Below, piece by piece: positions 36,751 to 48,457 of a stretch of DNA of 64,000 nt. The position numbers and the translations under genes are program-made. The stretch lies in contig QVRM01003942.1 of the NCBI GenBank assembly GCA_003439945.1, positions 40,785-104,784 of the forward strand. The letters run 5' to 3'. Numbering within the stretch: the first letter of the stretch is position 1; each line of letters starts with the position of its first letter. This DNA comes from Dermanyssus gallinae (Eukaryota; Arthropoda; Arachnida; Mesostigmata; Dermanyssidae). The notes under the pieces are model-generated. The model had not been told where the DNA came from. It made no database searches and saw only the letters and a list, made by a program, of their open reading frames with translations.

Positions 36751-37438
36751 TATTCCCGCATTTTAGTCCAAATTAAAATTATGCATTGAAGCCAATGCCG
36801 AAGTCGTTAACAATGCTTTTGCGTGGCGCCTGGCCCGCCGCGCACGGGACGACGACAAAATATGTGACTTGTTAAAACCCCTTTTTTAATAAAAGAGACT
36901 TGTATTGTAAGCTAATTGCGCTATTACAGATATAAGAAGAGGTACTTGATGACCAGCGCCATATATGCATATATATATATATATATTTATATAAGCATCG
37001 TGGTTATCACATAAGGAGTCACTTCAAGTACAATAATGGTTGTATAGAGTTGGGTTTAAAGTAATTTGGCTTGGTATCAAAAAAGTACTTAATCAAGCAG
37101 AATTATAAAATCTGGCGTACACTAGTAAAACTGCATTTGCAAAAAAGGAATTTTTGAAACGTAAACATATCCTTCATCGAATCAAGAGAATCTCCAGCCA
37201 ATAATTAGCCTAGTCTGTGCTCTCTCAGCCATTCTATTGTGATTCGAGTCGAGGGTTCCAGACTGGACAGCGATACACGAAGAGTATAAGAATATGTTGC
37301 AAACGTATGTAGACTTTGAAGCCGTGAATAAGCGTAAACATGAATCATCAATAAAACAAGAATGTTAACTAGACAAAAACGTTTTTCCTAGCTGAGTAAT
37401 ATAGTTACTAAACTTAAGGTTTGCAGTCAGATGGACTT
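35600..37438. other. AT-rich intergenic DNA with TA arrays
   Basis: No gene is recognised. A C-rich run at 36339-36353 and TA arrays at 36702-36749 and 36958-36988 are the only clear features. Confidence 0.4.
36702..36749. repeat. (TA)n microsatellite
   Basis: A pure TA array of about 24 units. Confidence 0.95.
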
Positions 37439-37439
37439 C

Positions 37440-37495
37440 CAGATCTCACTTTAGGATAGCTGTGGATAAAATTCCATCTATTGTGTAGTAAATCG
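37440..37495. repeat. Dispersed repeat, also at 55.47 kb
   Basis: GGATAGCTGTGG, then TTCCATCTATTGTGT matches GAATAGCTGTCGG and TTTCATCTATTGTGT at 55491-55527 in the same orientation. Family unknown. Confidence 0.45.
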
Positions 37496-37758
37496 GAGAA
37501 CGTACGTGGGAACAGAGGGCAGCATACCGTGCTCTGTGCCAGTGACCAATTCCATTAACTGCAAACTTGTGAACGGCGTGGGACTCTGGGAACTGGACGA
37601 CGTAATAAAGATCTGGTTCATCAGCGTATGCAAGGTGTTTGTTCGCTATGCATATATAATATGAATTCGTTAAGAGTAAGAATAAACCTATGCAATAAAA
37701 CAATAATAAAAAAATACTATTGGCCTTTACAGAAAACAAAACTGTACTTTAATTTTTT

Positions 37759-37937
37759 GGTAAGGCAATTGCCCGTGTACGGTTTTTTCATGTCATGGCT
37801 AATTTTAATCCACTCCGTCATTTACCTTGTCTAAATTGGAAATCATGCTAACCAATTTAAGAGTGGCCGGTCTGGGTCTCGAACCCAGTCCTCCCGAATG
37901 CAAGGCAAAGGCTTTGCCACTAAGCCATCTTGCTCGG
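37759..37937 (-). mobile_element. tRNA-derived SINE, copy 2
   Basis: On the minus strand: CCGAGCAAGATGGCTTAGTG (A-box part), TTGCATTCGGGAGGAC, TGGGTTCGAGACCC (intact B box), CCGGCCACTC, then a shared body with CAATTTAGACAAGGTAAATG, GGAGTGGATT, CATGACATGAAAAAACCG and the end TACACGGGCAATTGCCTTA. Intact Pol III boxes show it could have been transcribed. The length is about 180 bp. Confidence 0.85.
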
Positions 37938-39900
37938 TAGGTTACGTCAGGAAACTTGAGTTTTGTTTAAACATAGGATAAGAATGGCTATCAAACGCGG
38001 TAGAACCAGTGAACACAGAATCGGATTCCAATTAGCCTGCCTAGTGTTTATTATGTTTGGCGCTACATTTTCTCCAGTTCTAGTTAGTTTTTCAATCGGT
38101 CTGTTCTAAAAGTGAGTCGTTATGTATAGTTTGCCATCAAACAGTTAATGCTTTAGTCTTCTTTGGCGGCGTCATATGCCCTACCCTCATGCACCCTAAT
38201 GGATTTGAGAATACACTGTCTTGTGACTGCACAAACAAATAAGACAAGTCTCTCACCTCTGTGTGACATGAGGCAGTAGATACCCACACCTGTCGCCGAT
38301 GTGCTAGACAAAGGTAGTTACCATCTAGTATAGTTTCAGGCTCAAATTCGTGAAGGAGCTGACAAACTCCAGCGGTTAGCCACAACAGGATATTACGTCT
38401 GCTGCAGCCAATCGACTTCCACTGCGAAGCTTAACGGTTTTTTCCTTCCACGAATTTATTTGCAGGCCCCTATAATGAAGGTAAGTGTGTCCGTCGCCGA
38501 CAATTTGAAGGCTGGTACCGCGATCCCGGTGGGCCACCACCGTCATGTATGTAATCCGTACGTATGGCGGGGAAGGCGGTGAGTGAGAAAAAGCTAAGCA
38601 ACTGAGGGGGCGTTTCTGAGGGGTCTGCTGTTTAGCTAATATCACAGGAATATTCGAGCGTGAACTCAGATCGAGGCTTGCGTCCCGTCGTGGTTTTCCC
38701 CCCAGCCCCACCTACTCCCTCAGCACTGTCCCCACCTTTCGAGATATTCGCCACAGGCGGCCCGACCGAGGTCTCTTGTAATACGGAACTCGCCAATATG
38801 CTTGGACCTGCGTCAGAACTTATTAGGCGTAAATCTTGCACATCAAATACTAAAGAATACCCGCCGCCTTAACAGGCCTCTACAACAGCCCCCCCTACCA
38901 GTAGCAGGGCGAGAAAAAACTTTGCGTACCTGTCAATCCTAAGCAGGACAACTTTTCCCCGCCAAACTGTGAAGACGAGAGGGACCTGGGGACGAGGGGT
39001 GGCGGTGGGTAACGTAGAAAAAACAGTTAGCAAACACCGGACTACGCATTTCCGAATCTTTACAGTAGTTCTACGAGCTGAAATATACGTGATATTTGCC
39101 GTAGAGCCTTTTCAGTAGGTTTCACCCCCCACCAGAACTATGGGCACTCCGACAAGACAAATAACAATTCACTCGCAGAGCTCCCTTCTCTCTCACCACA
39201 AGAAGAACTCATAGTGCGGAGATGTAAGGCCTTCTTCCACAGAATAGGAATTACCTACAAAAAAACGCAGACCCCATGCAAAGGAAATGGCCTGCGTACA
39301 CCTATACTGCTACCAACCTCAGTAAGACAACTATTTTAGCGGACAACGCTCCAAGAAGAGTTTTGTTGCCTCGACTACAGGTCCGACAAACACGATCAGG
39401 TGATTCTCGCCCCAATTCCCAGTACTGCGAGATGTACTGCCACACCTTGAGGGAGGAGAGGGTATCTTTCTGTAGAATCACGAGTTCCATAAGGAAATGC
39501 GTCCTATACCGACGCTCTACGAGCTCTCACGAATAATATTGGTTCAGCGGTGGCTAGAGTATACGTCAAGGAGCTTCAAAAACAGCGACAGGCGGAATAC
39601 ACCTAATTGTACGAATAACAACTTACCGTTGGAAATTTCCTCTAACAAATAGAAAAAAAAGGCATCTTTGAATATTCTCAAAGGGCTCACTAGGGATGAA
39701 GTGCCGGAAATGACGTTCGTCCTTGGTTCCTTCGGCAGGCTGTAACTTGGCCCAGGCTGTAATGTAATCCACCACCACCGCCATGACCGGCCGGCGACCG
39801 TTACAAGTTCGGCATCCTCTCGCTCAAGCAACACACGTCATCATCTACTTGGCTCGCACTAAGGCCTACTGACTCACTTATTCGTCCTCCTTATATATCG
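37938..39900. other. Weak retroelement-like sequence, no firm gene
   Basis: At 38246-38320 the DNA resembles 7958-8010 (TCTCACCTCTGTGTGA and a GAGGCARTAG), which precedes an RT thumb there, so a decayed relative may lie here. C-rich runs occur at 38700 and 38890. The rest gives no recognisable protein. Confidence 0.3.
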
Positions 39901-40770
39901 CAGATCCAGTGACTCCTCGCATTTTCGCTGCTGGGGTGGTGGCATCTTCTATTCGGCGCCAGGTCTTTAGCGTGCTTCGCCATCGCCGCTGTCAGCCACG
40001 AACTCCCGTAAATGGCTCGATGCGCGTCCCAACAGCCGCACGTCCTTTACAACGATGCGCTGTCGTTTACATATTGTTTGCGTGGCACACCTGGTGGCGG
40101 CGGCTGGTCTCCGTATCCGGACACAAACTTGGTTTCGGCTGCCGTTCTTCTTCTGTTTACGCAGTCATTTTATTTTTCCTGTTTTTCGTCCACTCGTGCT
40201 CACTCATCCTAAATGTTTTGTTAGGTGATTCCTTGCAGGATATTTCATCCAGTTTCGTCTGCGCCGATTACCTGTACATACTGCCACGTCCGTACACTTC
40301 CGGACAAAATTCCTAAACTTGCCACATTTGCAGCATCGCACTTGTGTTGCCGGGCACACTTCGTGGCTTGTCCATCCGCACGCCTGGCATCCACCCGCCC
40401 CGTGTTATCGCCCCGCCGCCGGTCTTGGTCTGCTTTGTTCCGCCGATCTTCCCGCACCTCCTCACGTGTAACGCGGCTGTCAAGGCCTACTGGGTCAGCA
40501 ACGCCTGTTTCAGAAACTTTTCTCTTACATGTGGCATTGTTACCCTGGAATGAGCTGGCTTTTCAACGCCCGGCCCCGAGCGTCAAACTCGTACTCCCAC
40601 AGGCAACGGCCGCTTCCTTATGTTCCATGAACAATCCCGTTAGATTATGACGAAGTCGGTTAATGGCGCCTTGCCGTTTTTTTTCCGACTCCGTTGGTTG
40701 TTCCACTCTGGTACGATCTGCGTCGGTTAGCTTTGCCACGCCGTTCAAGGTAGCCTCCAAATACACCTCA
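39900..40770 (-). mobile_element. Retroelement ORF1 (gag-like) remnant with zinc knuckles
   Basis: On the minus strand between about 40400 and 40290 the frame reads CQACGWTSHEVC, then CCKCGKFRNFVRKC and later VAVCTG. Spacing of the second motif is C-x2-C-x4-N-x4-C, a CCHC knuckle with His replaced by Asn. Tandem knuckles mark the ORF1 product of R1/jockey-type retrotransposons or LTR gag. Upstream (40766-40563) the frame is charged and helical. The GC content is above that of the neighbours. No ORF2 is joined to it. Confidence 0.5.
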
Positions 40771-42600
40771 AATGCTTAATGGCATCCCGTCCACGGTGTT
40801 GTTGGCCGGTTCAACGGATGGCAGGAGCGCAGGTAAGGTTGGCAGGCCTGCGGCCGTTACAAGTCCGCCAGTCTCTAGGGGGTGGCGGTATCTTGCACTT
40901 ATCACTCATGCATTGCCATTGCATTTGAGGTTTTCTCTACGCCCAGGAACTGTACCGCAACGCGACCAACCCAACCTCTTTCTGTTTCAAATACGGAGGG
41001 CAAGGCCACGCCGCAAATGGTTGCAGACTGCACGAAATGTAACATAGAGGAAAACTACAATGCAGTGCCTAGCATGGAGACTATATACCACAAACTTCCA
41101 CGACAACCGCAATGAAAATGAGAACTATTAATTAGATATTATGTCTAAATCATTATATCTAAAATCACCAGGCATCGCTAGCTTAGTTGGGGGGCACAAT
41201 TCACGGACTGCGGAACTGGGCGGACTGTGAGAACATCTACGATTAAAGTAAAAAGCGTAGGTGAAACCGAAATAATGAGTTTATTTAGTGCGTGCGCAGT
41301 GAGTGCGTCTTTTAATATTATTCCAGGAAGTACAGCAACGTCGAGGTAATCCGAAACAAAATATTGGCGGTAGCCCAGACATGTCACATGAATAATTTAT
41401 AGTAGTCAAAATATTAAAGTACTTCAAGTAAGGGCCCTCTGACGTCTTCATTCGCTGTTGAAAATAATATAGGGGATAACTACTTTTCGAGACCCCAAAC
41501 ATAGATTTCCCAAGTTGGACCCTATGCTAACTACAATTTATCTCTGATCAAAATATCACCCACCTCTGTCGGGCACGGCATACACGTCTCTTTCATTACT
41601 ATTTCCTACCTCGCGATCTACTATGCAAATTTTCCCCTTTTGACGGCCATGGTTGGATCCACAAACTACCAACATGTGGACCAACTCAAGCAAGCCATTC
41701 AGCAGACATGGGGCGAAGTCGATCCAATCTACCTGTGTGCAAAGGTGCATAGACTGATCAAGCTCTTAAGGAAGTGTATGATCAAAAAGACGACCGATTC
41801 CAAATATGTGTCTACATAATGGAGGGTCAGCTGCATGTTGATTAACCAGAGTATTTTGAATAAGTCTAACACCATGTTTTGCATGATTTTTAACTTTGTT
41901 GCAAACATATGCGTGGATTTATTATTCACTTAACATGTGTGCCTAAATACACATGTCGCTTGTTTATATCAGGGGCTTTATTAGAGCGTACTTTGATGTG
42001 ATGATGATAATGTGCGAGCAGCAGAGGCGGTGGTGGTGTGCACGCTTAGTTCTTCACAATGTATTTCCTCGACCTACGTATGGCTATATATATATATATA
42101 TATATATTTTATTTTTTATTTTTTTAGACTTCTGTTCTTGTAACGGTACAAGATACTCTGATATTAATATATATAAAAATATATATATAAGTAATTTTTA
42201 TCTTATATGGATCATAGGTTTGTATAAAAGCGACAAGGTGCCCCTAAAAAAGTTTCAAAAAAAAATCACGCAGAAGCCAGAAAACATGCAATTCCGTCGA
42301 CTGAACTGAATTTATTTCTGATACAAATGGTTTGTAGTGCGCTTGTAGGTATTACTGCAATGCAATAATATTCCGATTAATAGTATAGATGCCCCACAGT
42401 CAGGGATATTTGTAAAGAATGCATACAATACCACAGTAATAAATTAATAGCATACGAAGCCAGAGGCACGCTGTGTGACATACTGCACAACGAGCGTATT
42501 TAATTCAAAATATATTTAACAAGCATAAGTAAATAAAACTCTTAAATATGTATGAAGAAGATGCGACATTGTCATTTAGAAGAGACTTCACAAAAAAATT
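40771..42600. other. No gene recognised
   Basis: Contains the second copy of the 30.5-kb dispersed repeat at 41918-41972 and a short TA array at 42086-42108. Several minus-strand frames at 41280-41930 have no motif. Confidence 0.35.
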
Positions 42601-42627
42601 AAGTCTTATTAATAGCTTTCACGTTCA

Positions 42628-43460
42628 ATGCCTCAAAATCATAATTCTACGGCAATTCATATATTTACAACTAACACATTCAGACAAATGCAAAATTTAG
42701 GGCAATCATTTTTGAGGAATCGGACTTTCAGAGTGAAAGTCGGAATGACATTATCGAGTGAGAGTAGTGTTCTTATTGGTTGTCCGCAGGGTACTGTACT
42801 AGGAAGCCTCTTGTTTATGTTTTTATCGATGAGGTCAAACACATTCTACCCAAATCGGTTAATTCTGTAATAAACGCTGATGATATCAAACTTTACATGC
42901 CTGTTCGAGATGATAATGATGCAAATGAGCTTCAATGTGTACTAAACGACTTTATTGTGTGGTCGTCGAAGATGGGTCTAAAAGTATCCGCCCACAAGTG
43001 TGGCGTACTGCATCTCGGTTTTAGAAATACCAGGCATAACTACATGTTAGACGGCATAGTGCTAACAAAAATGGAGTATGCAAAAGACCTTGGTGTGCGT
43101 TTCTCAACGTCCTTGACATTCACTATACAGGTTACACATGTTGCCGCGAAAAGCTCACTTTTGTGCAACTGGATACTCCGGGCGTTTGTTGTAAGAAGTG
43201 CCTCTGGTTATTTAAAACTGTACACATCACATGTTGTGCCACTTTTTATGTATGGATGCGAGGTGTGAAACCCACCATAACTTGGTGATCTTGGATTACT
43301 AGAAAGAATGCAGCGTCGCTTTCTAAGAAGGGTTGAAAAACGATGTCGGGTGGAAAGACACGCCCTCGAGCTTAAATCCGTGACCGAGCTGTTTAAAGAA
43401 GACAGCTGCACCTCCTTATTAAGAACGAGGATCTGTTTGACGTAATGTTTGAGGTACAAG
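42628..43460 (+). mobile_element. RT domain of a CR1/jockey-like retrotransposon
   Basis: The first frame reads SFLRNRTFRVKVGMTLSSES then GCPQGTVLGSLLFMF, the RT block P-Q-G-x-x-L-G-x-L-L-F. After a frame shift near 42800 the next reads INADDIKLYM, the catalytic x-A-D-D block, followed by MGLKVSAHKCGVLHLG, YAKDLGVRFSTSLTF and LKLYTSHVVPLFMYGCEV, the usual palm-to-thumb series. A further C-terminal part to 43460 reads ERMQRRFLRRVEKR. The catalytic Asp pair is intact, but frames are broken. Confidence 0.75.
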
Positions 43461-43586
43461 CTACATCAAGTCGGGAAGGGTTTGTCATTGGGCTTCCGAC
43501 CCAGACTACCAATGCTAAAGTGTCGCACCTGTATTCAAGGAGACTTGTGAAGCAATTGAATGGATGAGAATTAAAATGATTGTGGA

Positions 43587-43670
43587 GCAAATTTGTGCAA
43601 TCGAAATAATTTGTGTACATGTTGCGAAGCAAATGTGCGCAATTAAAATAATTTGTGCACATGTTGTGAA
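43587..43670. repeat. Two tandem 42-bp units
   Basis: Each unit runs GCAAAT-TG-GCAAT then AAATAATTTGTG, ACATGTTG and GAA. It lies in the 3' flank of the preceding retroelement, whose end may be marked by an AATAAATGAGCG at about 43698. Confidence 0.8.
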
Positions 43671-43862
43671 TGGTAATATATTCCTTTTTATGATCAATAA
43701 ATGAGCGTTTCAATCAAAGAAAAGTATTTGCTTTATTGAGCTCTACAATCCCTATGTTGCTCTCGAAGGCATCCTGGAGTACCCTTTGTACTAATGCTCA
43801 TATAGGACTCGAATATATAGGCCAACAAAAAACTGGTTGGCTGGTTTGGACTAAAATGTTTG

Positions 43863-43864
<2 letters not shown>

Positions 43865-43897
<33 letters not shown>
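43865..43897. repeat. (TA)n microsatellite
   Basis: A TA array that ends exactly at the left end of the MITE. Confidence 0.95.
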
Positions 43898-43900
<3 letters not shown>

Positions 43901-44457
43901 GGTGTGACAGAAAAATTTCAAGAGCGATATACAGAATTGTAGAGCTCGTTAAAGCAAATGTTTTTTTCCAATGAAACATGGTCTCTGAGAAGTCTTGTTT
44001 TGGAGTGAGAGTGAAATTACTACAATTTGTAACACTGGTGTTTTTGCCCGATATAGGAGCACAAAATGTGCTGTTGCGAGAAAACCGAAAAAAAACAGAA
44101 ACTAAGCACACCTTCGTGTTCGTGATAAAATTCTGCTTCATCCGAAGGATATCCAAGGCCGGTCAGAAGACGCAACATGGTCGCTTAGAAGATAATTCGC
44201 TAAAAATGTAGTTCGTTATTAGCGTTCACGCCAAATACTTCTGAATCATAACCCTACAACCACTCACAGCGCTCAAAACGGATATTCAGCCAATGCGCAA
44301 TTCATGGCAATCATTTTGGTACCAAACGTATGGCAATGCGAGCTGTGGTTGCGGAGTAATTACGATTTTTCGGAGGGCATGTCCAGATTAAGTGCATGTA
44401 AAATGACGAGCTCTACAATTCTGTATATCGCTCTTCAATTTTTTCTGTCACACCCTG
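43898..44457. mobile_element. 560-bp MITE with 52-bp terminal inverted repeats
   Basis: The ends at 43898-43949 and 44406-44457 are inverted repeats matching at 50 of 52 positions, starting CAGGGTGTGACAGAAAAA and continuing GAGCGATATACAGAATTG. TA flanks both ends, as expected for a Tc1/mariner-type TA target. The interior has no transposase motif, so this is a non-autonomous element. Near-identical ends suggest recent mobility. Confidence 0.85.
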
Positions 44458-44562
44458 TATATTCGAACATTTTGGGAGAATCCTGGCCGGGTCGGATACA
44501 ACCCCGAAAACGCTGCTAGAATATGAGGGCCCCTGGGATCAAACGACAGAGAAAGCTAGGGT

Positions 44563-46139
44563 TTGGATAATGAGGGCAATCACTCTCAGGGAAAAATGAA
44601 AGCAATCGACAGAGCACCACGGGGGAAAACGCACGGAAATGATTTGATAAGGAATGAACACATGAAAGATACCTTAGTTCTCGCGCCATGCTGGCAAGCT
44701 CTGTCCAATGAATGCTTGAACACTGGGGAAATTCCACAGGCCTGGAGGGAAGCGACCTTAATTGTCATTTTCAAAGGAAAGGGTATAGAAACAAGACCAG
44801 AGGCTTGGAGGGGAATAGCAATAAAGGGCTGCCCATACAAGATATTTTCAGGAATAATTGCTAGGAGATTGGAGTCTTTCTTAGAGGAAAGGGGGGTAAT
44901 ACCAGAGGAACAGCATGGATTTAGGAAAGGAAGGTCAACTCACTCAGCAATTGGAGGGCTGCTCGGAGCAATCTGGGATACTCTGTCCAGGCCGAAGAAT
45001 TGCTTATATGCTGTGTTTGTAGATTTGAAAGCGGCGTTTGACATAGCGCCAAGGGATAAGATCGTTGAAGAGGTAGCTAAAATGGGAGTGTCGGGAGCAA
45101 TGCTGAGGTTGCTCATCAGCATCTCAAAACAAAACACGGTGCTGATTGACAACGGGGTTGGCATTATGGGGGAGGTAATTCTAACGACAGGGGTTGCGCA
45201 GGGCGACGGACTGAGTCCACTACAGTTTTCCGTTCTTCTGGGTGAGCTCCCCGAACGGATAAGGACAGGCTGGACTTTTTATTTATTTTACTGTACGCAG
45301 ATGATGTAGTAATCTTTAGTTGTAACCTTTTCCTCTGAAACAAGCAATGGATCGGCTAGTTACATTCATGGATGAAATGGGCTTAAAGGTTAATTGGGAG
45401 AAAACAGTAGCCATGAAGTTCCGAAGGGGCGGCCGTCTGGGATGACCTGCTCCGAATCAGGGGAAAATAATTAAAATTTGTAAATAAATTCACATACCTA
45501 GGGCTCACCTTATCAATAAGGGGAAGTAGTTTTCGATCACATATCCAGGAGAGGGTTACGAAGGCCACTATCGCAGCCGCGGCAATTAAATGTCCACCTA
45601 TGCTTTCGGTCGATGCAGCAGTAGCTCTTTTTAGGATACAGATAGCACCCATCGCCACATATGGCATTTCACTAATATGGGATAAGGTGGGAGTTGACAA
45701 ACTGCGTTTAATCGATGGGGTAAGGTTTTTCTTTCTAAAGAGGGTTTTTGCGCTTTCAAATACATGCAGATATAGAGTGGTCCACGTGCTGGAAGGTGGC
45801 CCACTGCTGACAGAGGAGCTACAAAAACGATGGAATCTAAAGAAAACGTGCGCCTTTGACGTCTATATGCGAAACTGGCAAACCAAAATTAGCGGGGTAG
45901 AAATAGGAATTTATGGGACAGCAGCAATGAGAAGCACTGGGTGGAGGGCTAGCGGGGTGAAAGATCGCCATTCAACAACGGCCTTTGCAGTCCACGGATT
46001 TTCTTACGTTCTATGCAACGTAGAGGGCTTTCATAAACCAAGACGAATGTCGATGCAAAGAATGCTGGAGTAAATGTGATAAATACCACGCCGCGGTTTG
46101 TCCGGCGGTTCGGTCCTTAGCAGAACTGGCAAAACGCTA
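44563..46139 (+). mobile_element. Non-LTR retrotransposon with RT and C-terminal zinc-finger
   Basis: A 248-codon frame (to 45309) has IPQAWREATLIVIFKGKG, WRGIAI, PEEQHGFRKGRSTHSAIGG, YAVFVDLKAAFDIAPRDKI (palm Asp) and GVAQGDGLSPLQFSVLLGEL. Just before its stop another frame opens with LLYADDVVI at about 45288-45314, the catalytic block. Then MDEMGLKVNWEKT, YLGLTLS-like sequence and a 157-codon frame (45600-46073) with LFRIQIAPIATYGISLIWDK. The end, after one more shift, reads CRCKECWSKCDKYHAAVC, a Cys/His cluster, and stops at 46139. Three or so frame breaks interrupt an otherwise well preserved element. Clade not determined. Confidence 0.8.
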
Positions 46140-46222
46140 GATCAATTGTTGTGTCAAAAAACGGTGATGTAACATAAACACACTTACCCAGCCCGGGTGT
46201 TAATAAATAAATTATATATATA

Positions 46223-47524
46223 CGAGGTGTGTTCACTTTTGAATTTTCGCGGGTTACGTATATTCGAATTTCGATTTTTTGTGGCGTTATGTTGGTACTC
46301 ATGTCTCTCACTTATGCCGACAAGCTCGGCCATTTTGAATGTTCACCTAATTGTTGACAGCTGCTTTGCTTGCACGTGTTTTGGATCGTCTTCGATTTTT
46401 ACCTATTCAAAAAAATTGATCAAAGAACCTGTATCAAATTTTGTGTGAAAAACGAAATTAAGTGCGCGGATGCATTCCGAATGTTGACTGTGGCATACGG
46501 AGAAGCTACCTTGGACCGAAGCAACGTTTATCGGTGGTACAAAATGTTCTCAGAAGGCCGAGAAGATGTGAACGACGAAGAGCGTGCCGGACGCCCGAGC
46601 ACTTCAACAACAGACGAAAAAATTAATGAAGTGGAGAAAATGGTATTGGCCAATCGTCGAATTACCGTTAGAGAAGTTGCTGAGGACCTAAACATATCGA
46701 TCGGCTCGTGCCATTCGATTTTTATCAATGATTTGGGCATGAGACGGGTCGCCGCGAAATTCGTACCAAAATTGCTCAATTGCGACCAAAAACAGCATCG
46801 CATAAACATTGCTAATGAGATGTTGGACTCTGTCCGCGACGACCCAAATTTGCTCCAGAGGGTCATAACTGGTGACGAATCGTGGGTTTATGGTTATGAC
46901 GTGGAAACCAAAGCTCAATCATCTCAATGGAAGCTGCCGCACGAACCAAGACCGAAAAAAAGCGCGCCAAGTTCGGTCGAATGTGAAAGTTTTGCTGACA
47001 GTTTTCTTCGATTGCAGGGGCGTGGTGCATCATGAGTTCTTGCCACAGGGTAGAACGGTCAATAAGGAATATTACCTGCAAGTTATGCGCAATTTGCGCG
47101 AAGCAATCCGCCAGAAACGCCCGGATTTGTGGAAGAACAAAAATTGGCTTTTGCACCACGATAACGCCCCTGCTCACACATCGTTGCTTGTGCGCGAGTT
47201 TTTGGCCAAAAACAACACACTAATGATGCCGCAGCCACCGTATTCCCCAGATCTGGCCCCCTGTGACTTTTTCTTGTTCCCTAAACTGAAGAGGCCCATG
47301 AAAGGACGACGTTACGCTACGCTTGACGAGATAAAGACGGCATCGAAGGAGGAGCTGAACAAGATAAAAAAAATGGTTTTTTGAAGTGCTTCGAAGATTG
47401 GAAAAACCGTTGGCACAAGTGTATAATATCTCATGGGGATTACTTTGAAGTGGACAAAATAGATATTCATGAATAAATGAATAATTTTTGAAAAAGCACA
47501 AAAGTCGCTTTTTGAACACACCTC

Positions 47525-47525
<1 letters not shown>
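46223..47525 (+). mobile_element. Mariner transposon, nearly complete
   Basis: The ends at 46223 and 47525 share a perfect 13-bp inverted repeat, CGAGGTGTGTTCA, with TA on both sides. The length of 1303 bp is the usual size of a full mariner. A single transposase frame fills it apart from a few one-base breaks. It sits in TA-rich DNA, with a (TA)n array on the right. Confidence 0.95.
46385..47476 (+). pseudogene. Mariner transposase (DD34D), frameshifted
   Basis: N-terminal part KIDQRTCIKFCVKNEIKCAD and RWYKMFSEGREDVNDEERA, then RRITVREVAEDLNIS (helix-turn-helix), and the catalytic core: TGDESWVYGYD (Asp 1), LLHHDNAPAH (Asp 2) and YSPDLAPCDFF (Asp 3). There are 34 residues between the second and third Asp, the mariner DD34D signature. 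Two breaks occur at homopolymers: one extra A in an A7 run near 46957 and one missing A in the A8 run near 47366. After the second, the expected tail (CFEDWKNRWHKCI) continues to a stop at 47474-47476. No ATG is seen in frame at the N-terminus; another break there at an A7 run (about 46410) is likely. It may be dead, or intact with sequencing errors. Confidence 0.85.

Positions 47526-47556
<31 letters not shown>
47525..47556. repeat. (TA)n microsatellite
   Basis: A TA array adjoining the right end of the mariner element. Confidence 0.9.
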
Positions 47557-48457
47557 TTTACTATCGTGTGGTGTTATTGTCGTTCTTCTATAAAAATATG
47601 GAAGCAGCAAAAGTGCATCTGTGACCGTTCCGACAAGCTACACGATTAGTTTCAAATGTATAGTAATATTTTTTTTATATGGCAGGTTTGGAAACGCTAC
47701 AACCATTATACGCTTAACGTGTTTAATAGCGTCTACAAAGTAGACACCTGCCGCCCATACAGCGACATTCTCCATCATATTACCCATAACATCTCGTGTG
47801 GTCAAGCCATGCGTGCCGTTCACCGTTATTTTAACCTTACGCACATACATAATAATTATATATTTGTGAAACCAAGACGTCTACCATATAAGGGTTAAGA
47901 ATTCTTATGTGCATCCAGGTTTAAAGAATGCCTATTTGCAGCGGAAGATTAGTCCTCGAACTAACTTTGCATTTAGCTACGAAATAACTTTGCGCATGCG
48001 CTTATGTCTTTCGGATGAAGGTGGACTGGAGACTCTTCTAGCAGTTGCTTTTCTTCTAATTCCCTTAACAACGATATCATTGTAGACCCTTGTTCGCATA
48101 TGGTGTGTACCCATCTCTCTGTGGCATTATTTTGCCGCACAGAAGAAAGCACGCTGTGACAGTCGAATATGGCGAAATAAGGTCGCTTCAAGTGAAGATA
48201 TGAGCTGCTCCTATTGGCCGACCCCTAACACATGTTGAGAATGCTTCACAAAGCAGTTTAAATTTTTGTATCAATGTGAGCAAGTGTTGTTTTGTAGCCT
48301 TGCACTTGTAGACTAACGCGTAACATAGAACATACGGCGCGCATTTTAAAAGAGAAATAACTGGCTAAATTTCAGCTACTGCGGGATTCGCACTAGAAGC
48401 AAAGCTTTTCTTTCTTCGATGCTTAACTTCCGTCCGCGGCTTCCTCAGTAACTGACA
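47557..48457. other. No gene recognised
   Basis: A 72-codon minus-strand frame (48191-47973, with LLRELEEKQLLEESPVHL) looks mildly protein-like but matches nothing I know. Confidence 0.3.

Noticed and set aside
37862..37937. A functional tRNA gene
   Set aside because: The tRNA-like head with A and B boxes is joined to a body that recurs at 6.2 and 58.1 kb, so it is a SINE; no full cloverleaf is apparent.
46223..47525. Mariner as the source of the neighbouring MITE
   Set aside because: The terminal sequences differ (CGAGGTGTG against CAGGGTGTG) and only short parts agree.
48360..48440. tRNA-like sequence on the minus strand (TGCGAATCCC)
   Set aside because: Weak B-box match only; a cloverleaf could not be formed.
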